A stretch of DNA of 64,000 nucleotides, from assembly GCF_016735675.1 (NCBI RefSeq), contig NZ_JAERSG010000001.1:496001-560000 (forward strand), written 5' to 3'. The notes beneath the pieces were generated by a model. That model was not told where the DNA came from and did no database searches. It saw nothing but the letters and a program-made list of their open reading frames with translations. Each line of letters starts with the position of its first letter. Positions within the stretch are counted from its first letter, which is position 1. The translations under genes and the position numbers were made by a program. The stretch comes from Nocardioides baculatus. Lineage in GTDB: Bacteria; Actinomycetota; Actinomycetes; Propionibacteriales; Nocardioidaceae. Of this stretch, positions 42,465 to 50,517 are shown one piece after another.

Positions 42465-43727
42465 ATGACCACACGCACCGTGCCCGTGCCGACGACCCGG
42501 CAGCTGCTCACCAAGGTCCCCGAGGTCACCATCTGGTTCTGGGTGATCAAGATCCTCTGCACGACCGTCGGTGAGAGCTTCGCCGACTGGATCAACATGA
42601 CGCTCGGGGTGGGGCTGGTGAACACGGCGCTCCTCTTCACCGTCGTGTTCGTCGTCGTGCTGGCGGTGCAGATGCGCCTGCGCCGCTACGTGCCCGCCGC
42701 CTACTGGCTGACGGTCGTGGTCGTCAGCGTGACCGGGACGCTCTACACCGACATCCTCACCGACCAGCTCGGCGTCCCGCTCTGGATCAGCACCGCCGTG
42801 TTCTCGGTGCTCCTCGCGGCGACCTTCGCGGTCTGGTGGGCGCGCGAGCGCACGCTCTCGATCCACAGCATCACCACGACCCCGCGCGAGGGCTTCTACT
42901 GGTTCGCCGTGCTGGTCACCTTCGCGCTCGGCACCGCGGCCGGCGACTGGACCCTCGAGCTGACCGGCTGGGGACCGGGCCTGTCGATCCTGCTGCCCCT
43001 CGGCCTGATCGCGCTCGTCACCCTGCTGTGGTTCGCGGGTGCCGACGCGGTGCTGGCCTTCTGGGTCGCCTACATCCTCACCCGCCCGCTCGGCGCCAAC
43101 ATCGGCGACTGGTTCGGCCTGCCGCGCAGCGAGCAGGGGCTCGGCATCGGCGTCTTCGGCACCAGCCTGATCTTCCTCGGCGCGATCCTCGCGACGGTCG
43201 CCTACCTGTCGTGGAGCAAGGCCGACGTGATTGAGGTGCAGGACGACACGGCGTACGTCCCGGAGTCCTCGCCGCAGCGGCGACGCGCCACCCTCGCAGT
43301 GATGGTGGCTGCTGCCGCGGCCACCGTCGCGCTCCTCGCCTGGGCGAACGCCCAGCCGCACCAGAGCGCGCTCGCCGAGGAGGGCCCCGCACCGTCGTGC
43401 AGCAGCGGCGCGGCCCTCGACCAGGCGCAGGCGACCCAGCAGGTCGCCGGCGACTTCCCCGGCGACGAGGTAGCGAAGTACCGCACGATCGTCCGGGACA
43501 CCCGCAGCCTGGCCGACGGCGGCGACGCGCAGGCGGCGGCCACCCGGGTCACCGACCTCGAGACCGCGTGGGACGACGACCAGGCCGCCCTGCAGCCGAA
43601 GAACTGCCAGGCGTGGACCTTCGTCGACACGCAGATCGACGGCGTGCTCACCGCGGTCCGCGCCTCGAGCCCCGACCGCGCCACCGAGGACCAGGCGATG
43701 GGCGCGCTCCTCACCACGCTCGGCTGA
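42465..43727 (+). CDS. DUF347-repeat (COG4705) membrane protein
   Basis: 420-aa integral membrane protein. It shows the repeating unit of this family: KVPEVTIWFWVIKILCTTVG, then YTDILTDQLG, FYWFAVLVTFALGTAAGDW and FWVAYILTRPLGANIGDW. The first 270 residues hold about eight helices. A further helix (about 275-300) is followed by an extracytoplasmic tail of about 120 residues with two cysteines. The family has no assigned function. A CAGTCAGGT box precedes it, suggesting control by a nearby OmpR-type regulator. Confidence 0.8.
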   Translation: MTTRTVPVPTTRQLLTKVPEVTIWFWVIKILCTTVGESFADWINMTLGVGLVNTALLFTVVFVVVLAVQMRLRRYVPAAYWLTVVVVSVTGTLYTDILTDQLGVPLWISTAVFSVLLAATFAVWWARERTLSIHSITTTPREGFYWFAVLVTFALGTAAGDWTLELTGWGPGLSILLPLGLIALVTLLWFAGADAVLAFWVAYILTRPLGANIGDWFGLPRSEQGLGIGVFGTSLIFLGAILATVAYLSWSKADVIEVQDDTAYVPESSPQRRRATLAVMVAAAAATVALLAWANAQPHQSALAEEGPAPSCSSGAALDQAQATQQVAGDFPGDEVAKYRTIVRDTRSLADGGDAQAAATRVTDLETAWDDDQAALQPKNCQAWTFVDTQIDGVLTAVRASSPDRATEDQAMGALLTTLG

Positions 43728-43740
43728 CCCATCGGACGGC

Positions 43741-43746
43741 TACGGT
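43741..43746 (+). promoter_or_regulatory. -10 element of the FetB-like gene (leaderless arrangement)
   Basis: TACGGT lies 6 nt before GTG 43753, with no ribosome-binding site between. Confidence 0.4.
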
Positions 43747-43752
43747 CGGGCT

Positions 43753-44502
43753 GTGCACGACGTCGTCGACTACGCCTGGTTCGGAGCCGGGCTGCTCGTC
43801 GTCGTGCTCAGCACGGTCGCCGTCGCCTGGCGCGCCGGCGTCGGGCTCGGGTGGGCGCCGCTGACCTCGCTGGCCCGTGCGGTCGTGCAGCTCGGCATCG
43901 TGGCGCTGCTGCTCCGCGGCATCCTGACCGTGCCGTGGACCGTCGTCGCATTCCTCGTCCTCATGCTGACCACGGCGTCCTGGACCGCGTCCGGGCGGCT
44001 CCACGAGTTGTGGCACGGACGACGCATCGCGGTCCTCGGCGTCGTCGCGGGCGCCGGGACCGCGCTCGTCCTGGTCTTCGCCCTGCGCCTCGTCGACCTC
44101 GAGGTGCGCTACCTGGTGGCGGTCGCCGGGATCATCATCGGCAACGCGATGAGCGCGGCGACGCTGGCCGGTCGCAACTTCCTGCGGGGTGTGCGCCACC
44201 GCCGCGACGAGGTCGAGGCGTGGCTGTCGCTCGGTGCGTCGCCGTCGCGGGCACACCTCGAGATCGGTCAGGAGGCCGTGCGCGAGTCGCTCCTGCCGAA
44301 CCTCGACCAGACCCGCTCGACGGGTCTCGTCACCCTGCCCGGCGCGTTCGTCGGTGCGCTCTTCGGTGGCGCGAGCCCGGCGGTGGCTGCGCAGTTCCAG
44401 CTCGTCGTGCTCGCCGGCATCGCGCTGGCGATGACGCTCACCGGGGTGATCGTCACGCGGCTGCTGGGGCGCTCACCCCACCTGCCGGCCACACCGTCCT
44501 GA
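43753..44502 (+). CDS. FetB/UPF0014-family ABC transporter permease
   Basis: 249-aa membrane protein of the UPF0014/FetB family (putative iron exporter permease in E. coli, partner FetA). About seven helices are visible. Family blocks are ARAVVQLGIVALLLRGI, GIIIGNAMSAATLAG and LVTLPGAFVGALFGGASP. No ATPase partner is adjacent, so it may pair with one encoded elsewhere. It ends at a strong bidirectional hairpin. Confidence 0.82.
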   Translation: MHDVVDYAWFGAGLLVVVLSTVAVAWRAGVGLGWAPLTSLARAVVQLGIVALLLRGILTVPWTVVAFLVLMLTTASWTASGRLHELWHGRRIAVLGVVAGAGTALVLVFALRLVDLEVRYLVAVAGIIIGNAMSAATLAGRNFLRGVRHRRDEVEAWLSLGASPSRAHLEIGQEAVRESLLPNLDQTRSTGLVTLPGAFVGALFGGASPAVAAQFQLVVLAGIALAMTLTGVIVTRLLGRSPHLPATPS

Positions 44503-44563
44503 CCTCCGGAGAGCGGACCCTTCCCCGGGGGGAACGAGCGAGCCCGGTCACCCGCTGGGGGTG

Positions 44564-44600
44564 GGAGCGGGTCCGTCCCGGGGGAAGACGGACCCGCTCC
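44564..44600. terminator. Bidirectional terminator hairpin
   Basis: Perfect 14-bp stem GGAGCGGGTCCGTC / GACGGACCCGCTCC with a 9-nt loop, between the convergent FetB-like gene and the sensor kinase gene. Confidence 0.7.
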
Positions 44601-44621
44601 TCACGAAGGATGCGACACCGC

Positions 44622-44641
44622 ACCTGCAAGGAACCTGACTG
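44622..44641 (-). promoter_or_regulatory. Shared box 2: CAGTCAGGT-N5-GCAGGT, minus strand
   Basis: An exact copy of box 1 outside the N5, placed just 3' of the sensor kinase stop rather than in front of a gene. Its role there is unclear: it could be an antisense or small-RNA promoter site, or a decoy. Confidence 0.55.
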
Positions 44642-44648
44642 CCGGTCC

Positions 44649-45998
44649 TCAGCGTCGCGGCAGCCGCACGCGGAAGCGCGCTCCTCCGCCCGGCGTGGGC
44701 GGGTCGAGGTCGACCTCACCACCGACGGACCGCGCCACCCGCTGGGCGATGCCCAGCCCGAGTCCCGCACCGCCGGCCGCGGAGACGCCGGGCTGGAAGA
44801 GGTGCTCGCGGACGGACGGGTCGACGCCGTCGCCGTCGTCGGCGATCACGAGCTCCACCCGGTCCGGCAGGTCGACGGCCTCGACCACGACTCGCTGCCG
44901 GGCGTGGCGGGCGGCGTTGTCCACGACGGGCGCGACGGCGCGCACGACCAGGCCGGCGGGCGCGGCGATGCGGGCCGTGGAGCCGGCGGTCCGGTCGACG
45001 ACCTCGACCCGACCGGCGGCGGCCGCCACGAGCCCCGGCACGAGGTCCGCGACCCGGCACTCTTCCCGGCCGGCCGTCGTGCGGTCACGGGCGAGGTCAA
45101 GGAGGGTGGTGATGACCGCGCCCATCTCGCGGGCGGAGGCGGCGATCTGCTCGAGGTCCTCGCGCACCGCCGGCTCCTCGACACCGCGCAGGAGCGCGAG
45201 GTCGGCCGACCCCTGGATCGCGGTGAGCGGGGTGCGCAGCTCGTGGGCGAGCTCGGAGGTCAGCCGCTGCTCGGAGCGGATGACCGAGGCGACCCGGTCG
45301 AGCAGGTGGTCCAGCGTCTCGCCGAGCGCGGCCAGCTCGTTGTTCGGTGGACCGAGCGCGAAGCGGTGCGCGAGGTCGTGCTCGCTCCACTCCGAGGCCC
45401 GCTCGGCCATCACGGCGACGGGCTTCAGCGCCTGCGCCGTGACGCGCCACGCCATCACGGCGGTCGCCCCGACGACCAGCACGCCCAGGACGACGGCGGC
45501 AAGGAAGGCGTACAGCTCCGACCGCTCGTAGGGTCCGGACTCCTGGCTCGCCACGAGCACGCCGGCCTCCCCGTCCGCAGTGACGAACGGGGTGGCCAGC
45601 AAGCGGTCCTCGTGCTCGCCGCCTCGGGCCAGGCGGGCGGTCCGCGTGGTCGCGAGCGAGTCGGCGACGTCGCGGACCTCGACCTCGACCGACCCCGCAA
45701 CCCGCTCGCCGGAGGCGTCGTAGACGACCATGCCGGGCTGGAGGTCGTCCGCGGTGAGGCTCAGGGCACCTGACATCTCCTCGAGCTGGTCGACCATCAC
45801 CGCGGACCGGTCCTGCAGCACCTGCTGGATGTCGCGCTTGGCGGCGTACTCGAGCACGAGATGGGTGCCGAGGACCACGACGACCATCGCGAGCGCCATG
45901 AAGCCGACCGTCGAGACGACGATCGAGGCCCGGAAGGACTGCGGCGCGAACCTGCGCAGCCCCGGCGGCTCGGAGTCGGGTGGTGCGGTCTCGTCCAT
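44649..45998 (-). CDS. Sensor histidine kinase of the DUF2231-linked two-component system
   Basis: 449 aa. Helix 1 (about 24-48), an extracytoplasmic sensor of about 110 residues, helix 2 (about 160-182), HAMP (about 183-235), HisKA with ELAHELRTPLTAIQG (His about 252), and HATPase with VVDNAARHA, DDGDGVDP and GAGLGLGIAQRV. ATG 45998 overlaps the regulator stop by one base (TGATG). The signal is unknown. Confidence 0.92.
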   Translation of the reverse strand: MDETAPPDSEPPGLRRFAPQSFRASIVVSTVGFMALAMVVVVLGTHLVLEYAAKRDIQQVLQDRSAVMVDQLEEMSGALSLTADDLQPGMVVYDASGERVAGSVEVEVRDVADSLATTRTARLARGGEHEDRLLATPFVTADGEAGVLVASQESGPYERSELYAFLAAVVLGVLVVGATAVMAWRVTAQALKPVAVMAERASEWSEHDLAHRFALGPPNNELAALGETLDHLLDRVASVIRSEQRLTSELAHELRTPLTAIQGSADLALLRGVEEPAVREDLEQIAASAREMGAVITTLLDLARDRTTAGREECRVADLVPGLVAAAAGRVEVVDRTAGSTARIAAPAGLVVRAVAPVVDNAARHARQRVVVEAVDLPDRVELVIADDGDGVDPSVREHLFQPGVSAAGGAGLGLGIAQRVARSVGGEVDLDPPTPGGGARFRVRLPRR

Positions 45999-46663
45999 CA
46001 CCTCAGTGTGTAGCCGACGCCCCGCACCGTGGTGAGCTCGAGGGGCGAGTCGACCTCCCGGAGCTTGACCCGGATGCGGCGCACGTAGGAGTCGACGGTG
46101 TTGTCGCTGACGATGCCGCCCTGCGGCCACGCGGCGGCGACCACCGCGCGACGTCGTACGACCTCGCCGGGGCGCGACGTGATCGCCGCGAGCATCCGGA
46201 ACTCGGTCGGCGTCAGCATCGACTCCCGGCCGTTGCAGGACACCGAGTGCCGGGCCGGGTCGAGGACGAGGTCGGTCGGTGCCTCGGCGACGACGAGGCG
46301 GCCGCGCTTGGCGAGCGCCTCGACGCGCGCGATCAGCTCGAGCACGTCGAACGGCTTGGCGAGGTAGTCGTCGGCGCCGGCACTGAATCCGGCCAGCCGT
46401 TCGTGGACCGCGCCGAGCGCCGTGAGGAACAGCACCGGCGCCGACTGGCCGGCCGAGCGCAGGGCCTGGCACACGTCGCGCCCGTCAGCGTCGGGCAGGC
46501 CGATGTCGAGGATCACCACGTCGAGTGCGTCATCCTCGACGAACGTGCGCAGCGCCTCGCCGCCGTCGTGCGCGACGACGACCTCGTGGCCCGCGAGCCG
46601 CATCGCGTCGCCGACGACGCGACGGATCGCCGCGTCGTCCTCGCAGAGGCCTACGCGGGCCAT
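45998..46663 (-). CDS. OmpR-family response regulator of the DUF2231-linked system
   Basis: 221 aa. The receiver has CEDDAAIRRV, phospho-Asp in VVILDIGLPDADG and Lys in YLAKPFDVLE. The C-terminal winged helix contains SDNTVDSYVRRIRVKLRE and ends TTVRGVGYTLR. ATG 46663 gives the canonical receiver start; the open frame upstream covers the divergent promoter. A minus-strand CAGTCAGGT-type box lies 51-70 bp upstream, suggesting autoregulation. Confidence 0.92.
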   Translation of the reverse strand: MARVGLCEDDAAIRRVVGDAMRLAGHEVVVAHDGGEALRTFVEDDALDVVILDIGLPDADGRDVCQALRSAGQSAPVLFLTALGAVHERLAGFSAGADDYLAKPFDVLELIARVEALAKRGRLVVAEAPTDLVLDPARHSVSCNGRESMLTPTEFRMLAAITSRPGEVVRRRAVVAAAWPQGGIVSDNTVDSYVRRIRVKLREVDSPLELTTVRGVGYTLR

Positions 46664-46713
46664 CAGGCGATCACCTGGTCCGGGCACGTCACGGGACCAG
46701 CCTGCCCGATCGC

Positions 46714-46733
46714 GCCTGCACACAACCTGACTG
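46714..46733 (-). promoter_or_regulatory. Shared box 3 (minus strand), upstream of the regulator gene
   Basis: On the minus strand it reads CAGTCAGGT-N5-GCAGGC, one base off the consensus. It lies back to back with box 4, with 12 bp between them. Together they form an inverted pair with the 8-bp arms CCTGACTG/CAGTCAGG. Confidence 0.55.
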
Positions 46734-46745
46734 AACGCCTTCTTC

Positions 46746-46765
46746 CAGTCAGGTGGCGTGCAGGT
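46746..46765 (+). promoter_or_regulatory. Shared box 4: CAGTCAGGT-N5-GCAGGT
   Basis: Lies just upstream of the -10 TAGGGT (46774-46779) of the DUF2231 gene, so a bound regulator could contact polymerase in place of a -35. Confidence 0.65.
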
Positions 46766-46773
46766 TCGAGGCC

Positions 46774-46779
46774 TAGGGT
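46774..46779 (+). promoter_or_regulatory. -10 element of the DUF2231 gene (leaderless arrangement)
   Basis: TAGGGT lies 7 nt before ATG 46787. Confidence 0.5.
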
Positions 46780-46786
46780 CGGTGAC

Positions 46787-47263
46787 ATGTTCGATCTCAT
46801 CAATGGCCTGCCGATCCACCCGCTGGTGGTCCACGCCGTCGTCGTGCTGCTGCCACTGGCCACCCTCGGCACGATCGCCCTCGTCGTACGTCCCTCGTGG
46901 CGACGACCCTACGGCCCGCTGTTGGTCGCGATCGCTGCCGTGGCGACGGTCCTCATCCCCGTCTCGACGTCGAGCGGCGAGGCGCTGGAGAAGCGCGTCG
47001 GCAATCCCGGCGAGCACGCGGAGCTGGGTGACCAGCTGATCTGGTTCGCCCTGCCGATGCTCGTCCTGCTCGCCGCGCTCGTGTGGCTCGACCGGCGTAC
47101 GCCCCGGAGCACCGACACCGGCTCGCGGCCGTCGCAGGCCGGGTCGCTCAAGGCCGTCGCCGTGCTCGCCCTCGTGGCCGCGCTCGCGACCAGCGTGCAG
47201 GTCTACCGCGTCGGCGACTCCGGCGCCCGCGCCGCCTGGGGCGACCAGGTCTCATCGGGCTGA
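46787..47263 (+). CDS. DUF2231 membrane protein
   Basis: 158-aa membrane protein with four predicted helices. The family hallmark is LPIHPLVVHAVVVLLPLATL near the N-terminus. A short loop contains STSSGEALEKRVG before helix 3. Its function is unknown; such proteins resemble heme- or metal-linked membrane domains. It is preceded by a regulator box and a leaderless promoter, so it is a likely target of the divergent two-component system. Confidence 0.8.
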   Translation: MFDLINGLPIHPLVVHAVVVLLPLATLGTIALVVRPSWRRPYGPLLVAIAAVATVLIPVSTSSGEALEKRVGNPGEHAELGDQLIWFALPMLVLLAALVWLDRRTPRSTDTGSRPSQAGSLKAVAVLALVAALATSVQVYRVGDSGARAAWGDQVSSG

Positions 47264-47293
47264 CCTGCTGCGGGGCCGGGTCCGGGCCTCGCC

Positions 47294-47299
47294 TAGCCT
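47294..47299 (+). promoter_or_regulatory. -10 element of the MFS gene (leaderless arrangement)
   Basis: TAGCCT lies 6 nt before GTG 47306. Read-through from the DUF2231 gene is also possible. Confidence 0.4.
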
Positions 47300-47305
47300 G
47301 CGGAG

Positions 47306-48577
47306 GTGGAGAGGCGACTGCTGGCGGACACCCGCCCGCTCGCCAACCCCCACTTTCGCCGCCTGTGGCTGGCCAACATCGTCACGGTCATCGGCGCGCA
47401 GCTGACCGTCGTGGCGGTGCCCGCGCAGATCTACGCGATGACCGGCTCGTCGGCCTACGTCGGCCTGACCGGCGTCTTCGGCCTGGTCCCGCTGGTGGTC
47501 TTCGGGCTGTGGGGCGGTGCGCTCGCGGACGCCTTCGACCGCCGGACGCTCCTGCTGGTCACCACGACGGGGCTGATCCTCACCTCGGCCGGCTTCTGGC
47601 TGCAGGCCGCGCTGGGGGCCGAGGACGTGTGGCTGCTGCTCACGCTCTTCGCCGTGCAGCAGGCGTTCTTCGCGGTCAACCAGCCGACCAGGTCGGCGCT
47701 GCTGCCGCGACTGCTCGACCACGACCTGCTGCCCGCGGCCAACTCGCTCAACATGACCGTCATGCAGGCCGGCGGCATCGCGGGGCCGCTGGTGGGCGGG
47801 GCGCTGATCCCGATCATCGGCTTCTCGTGGCTCTACCTGCTCGACACGATCACCCTCTTCGCGACCCTGGGTGCCGTCGTCGGCCTGCCCGCGCTGCCGG
47901 TGATCGGCGCGACCGTAGCGCCCGGCCTCGGTGCTGTCGTCGACGGCTTCCGCTACCTCCGCACCCAGCCGGTGCTGATGATGTCCTTCGTCGTCGACAT
48001 CATCGCGATGGTCTTCGGGATGCCGCGGGCGCTGTTCCCCGAGATGGCCGACGTCGACTTCGGCGGACCGAGCGAGGGCGGCCTGGCGTTCGCCCTGCTC
48101 TTCGCCGCGATCCCGCTCGGCGCGGTGGTCGGCGGCGTGCTGTCCGGCTGGGTGTCGCGCGTGGAGCGCCAGGGCCTCGCCGTCGTCGTCGCGATCCTCG
48201 TGTGGGGCTTCGCGATGGTCGGCTTCGGGGTCGCGGCGATGCTGGCGTCGTACGCCCCCGCGCTGATGCTCGGCGTCGCGGTCCTGATGCTCGCGATCGG
48301 CGGGGCCGCCGACATGGCGTCCGCCGCCTTCCGTACGTCGATGCTGCAGTCCGCCGCGGCCGACGAGGTCCGCGGGCGGCTCCAGGGCATCTTCATCGTC
48401 GTGGTCGCCGGCGGCCCGCGCATCGCCGACGTCGCCCACGGCGCCACGGCCGCGGCCACGGGTGCGGCGGTCGCCGCGGCGGGTGGCGGCGTGCTGGTGG
48501 TGGTCGGCACGGTCGCGGCGGCCCTCGCCGTACCGGCCTTCGTGCGCTACCGCGTCACGCGGCCGACGTACTCCTGA
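47306..48577 (+). CDS. MFS exporter (EntS/MFS_3-like)
   Basis: 423-aa major facilitator with 12 helices and short termini. The conserved loop 2-3 motif is GGALADAFDRRTLLL. NPHFRRLWLANIVTVIGAQL at the N-terminus is typical of the enterobactin-exporter-like (MFS_3) group. The substrate is unknown, and no siderophore genes are nearby. It converges on the aldo/keto reductase gene across palindromic element A. Confidence 0.86.
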   Translation: MERRLLADTRPLANPHFRRLWLANIVTVIGAQLTVVAVPAQIYAMTGSSAYVGLTGVFGLVPLVVFGLWGGALADAFDRRTLLLVTTTGLILTSAGFWLQAALGAEDVWLLLTLFAVQQAFFAVNQPTRSALLPRLLDHDLLPAANSLNMTVMQAGGIAGPLVGGALIPIIGFSWLYLLDTITLFATLGAVVGLPALPVIGATVAPGLGAVVDGFRYLRTQPVLMMSFVVDIIAMVFGMPRALFPEMADVDFGGPSEGGLAFALLFAAIPLGAVVGGVLSGWVSRVERQGLAVVVAILVWGFAMVGFGVAAMLASYAPALMLGVAVLMLAIGGAADMASAAFRTSMLQSAAADEVRGRLQGIFIVVVAGGPRIADVAHGATAAATGAAVAAAGGGVLVVVGTVAAALAVPAFVRYRVTRPTYS

Positions 48578-48586
48578 GGCTCACGC

Positions 48587-48653
48587 GGACACGTGTCCGA
48601 GCTGTGGCCCTCGATCCGCAGGTCCAGGGGCCATCTCTCGGACACGTGTCCGG
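48587..48653. repeat. Palindromic element A (homologue of 23014-23080)
   Basis: 15-bp perfect arms GGACACGTGTCCGAG (48587-48601) and CTCGGACACGTGTCC (48637-48651), with an inner TGGCCC/GGGCCA pair. The outer 12 bp are themselves a palindrome. It lies between convergent genes. Confidence 0.75.
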
Positions 48654-48683
48654 CGCGGGTGCGCCACCACAGGCGCACGACGG

Positions 48684-49694
48684 TCAGACGACGCGGCCCT
48701 TCGGGGTGTTCTCCGCGGTCAGCTTCGGGTCGCGGATCACGACCGAGCCGAGGGCCTCGTCGATGCGCTTCATCACGTCGTCGTCGAGCTTCACCCCGGC
48801 GGCCTTGACGTTGTCGGCGACCTGCTCGGGGCGGGAGGCGCCGACGAGGGCGGCGGCGACGTTGTCGTTCTGGAGGACCCAGGCGATCGCGAGCTGCGCC
48901 ATGGTGATCCCGCAGTCGGCGGCGATCGGCTCGAGGCCCTGGACGGCGGTCAGCACGTCGTCCTTCATCCAGCGCTCGATCATGTCCGACCCGCCCTTGG
49001 TGTCGGTCGCGCGCGAGCCGGCCGGCGGCTCGGCTCCGGGCTTGTACTTGCCGGTCAGCACGCCCTGGGCGATCGGGCTCCACACGATCTGGGAGACGCC
49101 GAGCTCGCGGGAGGCCGGGACGACCTCGTCCTCGATGACGCGCCAGAGCATCGAGTACTGCGGCTGGCTGGAGATCAGCTGGAAGCCGAGCTCCTTGGAC
49201 AGCTCGACGCCCTGGCGGAGCTGGTCGGCGGTCCACTCGCTGACGCCGATGTAGAGCGCCTTGCCCTGGCGGACGACGTCGGCGAACGCCTGCATCGTCT
49301 CCTCGAGCGGCGTCTCGTGGTCCCAGCGGTGCGCCTGGTAGAGGTCGACGTAGTCGGTCTGCAGCCGCTCGAGGGAGCCGTCGATCGCCTCCATGATGTG
49401 CTTGCGGGACAGGCCGGTGTCGTTCTTGCCCTTCGGGCCGGTCGGCCAGTAGACCTTCGTGAAGATCTCCAGCGACTCGCGGCGCTCGCCCTTCAGCGCC
49501 TCGCCGAGGACGGTCTCCGCCGCCGTGTTGGCGTACACGTCCGCGGTGTCGAACGTCGAGATCCCCTCGTCGAGCGCGGCGCGCACGCACTGGGTGGCGA
49601 CGTCGTTCTCGACCTGGGAGCCGTGGGTGAGCCAGTTGCCGTAGGTGATCTCAGAGATCTTCAGTCCGCTGTTGCCGAGGTATCGAAATTCCAT
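48684..49694 (-). CDS. Aldo/keto reductase
   Basis: 336-aa NADPH-dependent reductase of the Kv-beta/YghZ-like AKR group. The catalytic tetrad is present: Asp in FDTADVYANT, Tyr in the same block, Lys in FTKVYWPTG, and His in QAHRWDHETP. The cofactor-binding C-terminus includes ALVGASRPEQVADNV. The substrate is unknown. Its ATG 49694 is preceded by TAGTGT at 7 nt. Confidence 0.92.
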   Translation of the reverse strand: MEFRYLGNSGLKISEITYGNWLTHGSQVENDVATQCVRAALDEGISTFDTADVYANTAAETVLGEALKGERRESLEIFTKVYWPTGPKGKNDTGLSRKHIMEAIDGSLERLQTDYVDLYQAHRWDHETPLEETMQAFADVVRQGKALYIGVSEWTADQLRQGVELSKELGFQLISSQPQYSMLWRVIEDEVVPASRELGVSQIVWSPIAQGVLTGKYKPGAEPPAGSRATDTKGGSDMIERWMKDDVLTAVQGLEPIAADCGITMAQLAIAWVLQNDNVAAALVGASRPEQVADNVKAAGVKLDDDVMKRIDEALGSVVIRDPKLTAENTPKGRVV

Positions 49695-49701
49695 TCCACC
49701 G

Positions 49702-49707
49702 ACACTA
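49702..49707 (-). promoter_or_regulatory. -10 element of the aldo/keto reductase (leaderless arrangement)
   Basis: TAGTGT on the minus strand lies 7 nt before ATG 49694. Confidence 0.45.
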
Positions 49708-49759
49708 GGGCGTCCCGCAAACCCCTCGGCCTGCTACGAGCCGCCCATCATGCACGCTG

Positions 49760-49815
49760 GCTGCGTTGTCCTCGGCTCGATGCGGCTGCGCCACGCCTTC
49801 GCTCGTCCGCCTTGC
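49760..49815. repeat. Intergenic repeat E2 (opposite-strand copy of E1)
   Basis: The reverse complement begins GCAAGGCGGA and ends ACAACGCAGC, aligned with 21355-21410 with one compensating indel. It fills most of the 160-bp gap between two minus-strand genes. Confidence 0.55.
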
Positions 49816-49854
49816 CATCGCACGCGCTGGACGGCTCTCGCGACGACCGGGGGG

Positions 49855-50511
49855 TTAGCGGCCCACCCCGCGAGGCACCGGGCGCAGCCGCCGGTCGAGC
49901 CACGCGTAGAGCGCGAACAGGAGGAGGAAGAGGATCGTGATGCCGGCGCAGGCGATCCCTACCGCCCCCCAGCCGCCCTCGTCGGGGTCGAGGAACGGGT
50001 AGGGCACCCAGCCCGACAGTCGGCCGACAATGAGGGTGAGGACCAGCCACACCACGGGCCAGACCAGGGCGTACGCCGCCACGCGCAGGTCGGCGCGCGG
50101 CCGCGGGCCGACGAGGGCCCAGGCCGCGACGGCCAGGACCGGGACGACCATGTGCAGCAGCTTGTCGGCGACCCAGTCGGCGCCGTCGAGGTCGAGGAGC
50201 GGGCGCAGCAGGAAGAAGTGCACGAGCCCGGTGACGGTGATCCCGACGAGGGCGGCGAGCCGCGCCACCCGGAAGCCCCGCCCGTCGCGCTCCGGGTCGC
50301 GGGCGAGCAGGCTCGAGGTGACCGCGACGAGGATGTTGCTCTGGATCGTGAAGTACGCGAAGTAGCGCGCCAGGCGGAGCGGCAGCGCGGGCGGGTCGGT
50401 CTCGTCGAGGATCACCGTCCCCTTGACGACCAGCGCGAGCTGGAGCAGCAGCGCGATCCACGCCACCACCGCCACGACCACGTGCACCTGCCGGGCACGC
50501 GTGGCGGTCAT
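49855..50511 (-). CDS. Pr6Pr-family (FAR-17a/AIG1-like) membrane protein
   Basis: 218-aa membrane protein with six helices: VHVVVAVVAWIALLLQLALV, YFAYFTIQSNILVAVTS, LVHFFLLRPLL, then a DKLLHMVVPVLAVAAW segment and two more. The conserved FTIQSN and LLHMVVP motifs match this family of unknown function, which is common in actinobacteria. It starts 6 bp after the stop of the biotinyl carrier gene, so the two form an operon. Confidence 0.78.
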   Translation of the reverse strand: MTATRARQVHVVVAVVAWIALLLQLALVVKGTVILDETDPPALPLRLARYFAYFTIQSNILVAVTSSLLARDPERDGRGFRVARLAALVGITVTGLVHFFLLRPLLDLDGADWVADKLLHMVVPVLAVAAWALVGPRPRADLRVAAYALVWPVVWLVLTLIVGRLSGWVPYPFLDPDEGGWGAVGIACAGITILFLLLFALYAWLDRRLRPVPRGVGR

Positions 50512-50517
50512 CGCTCG

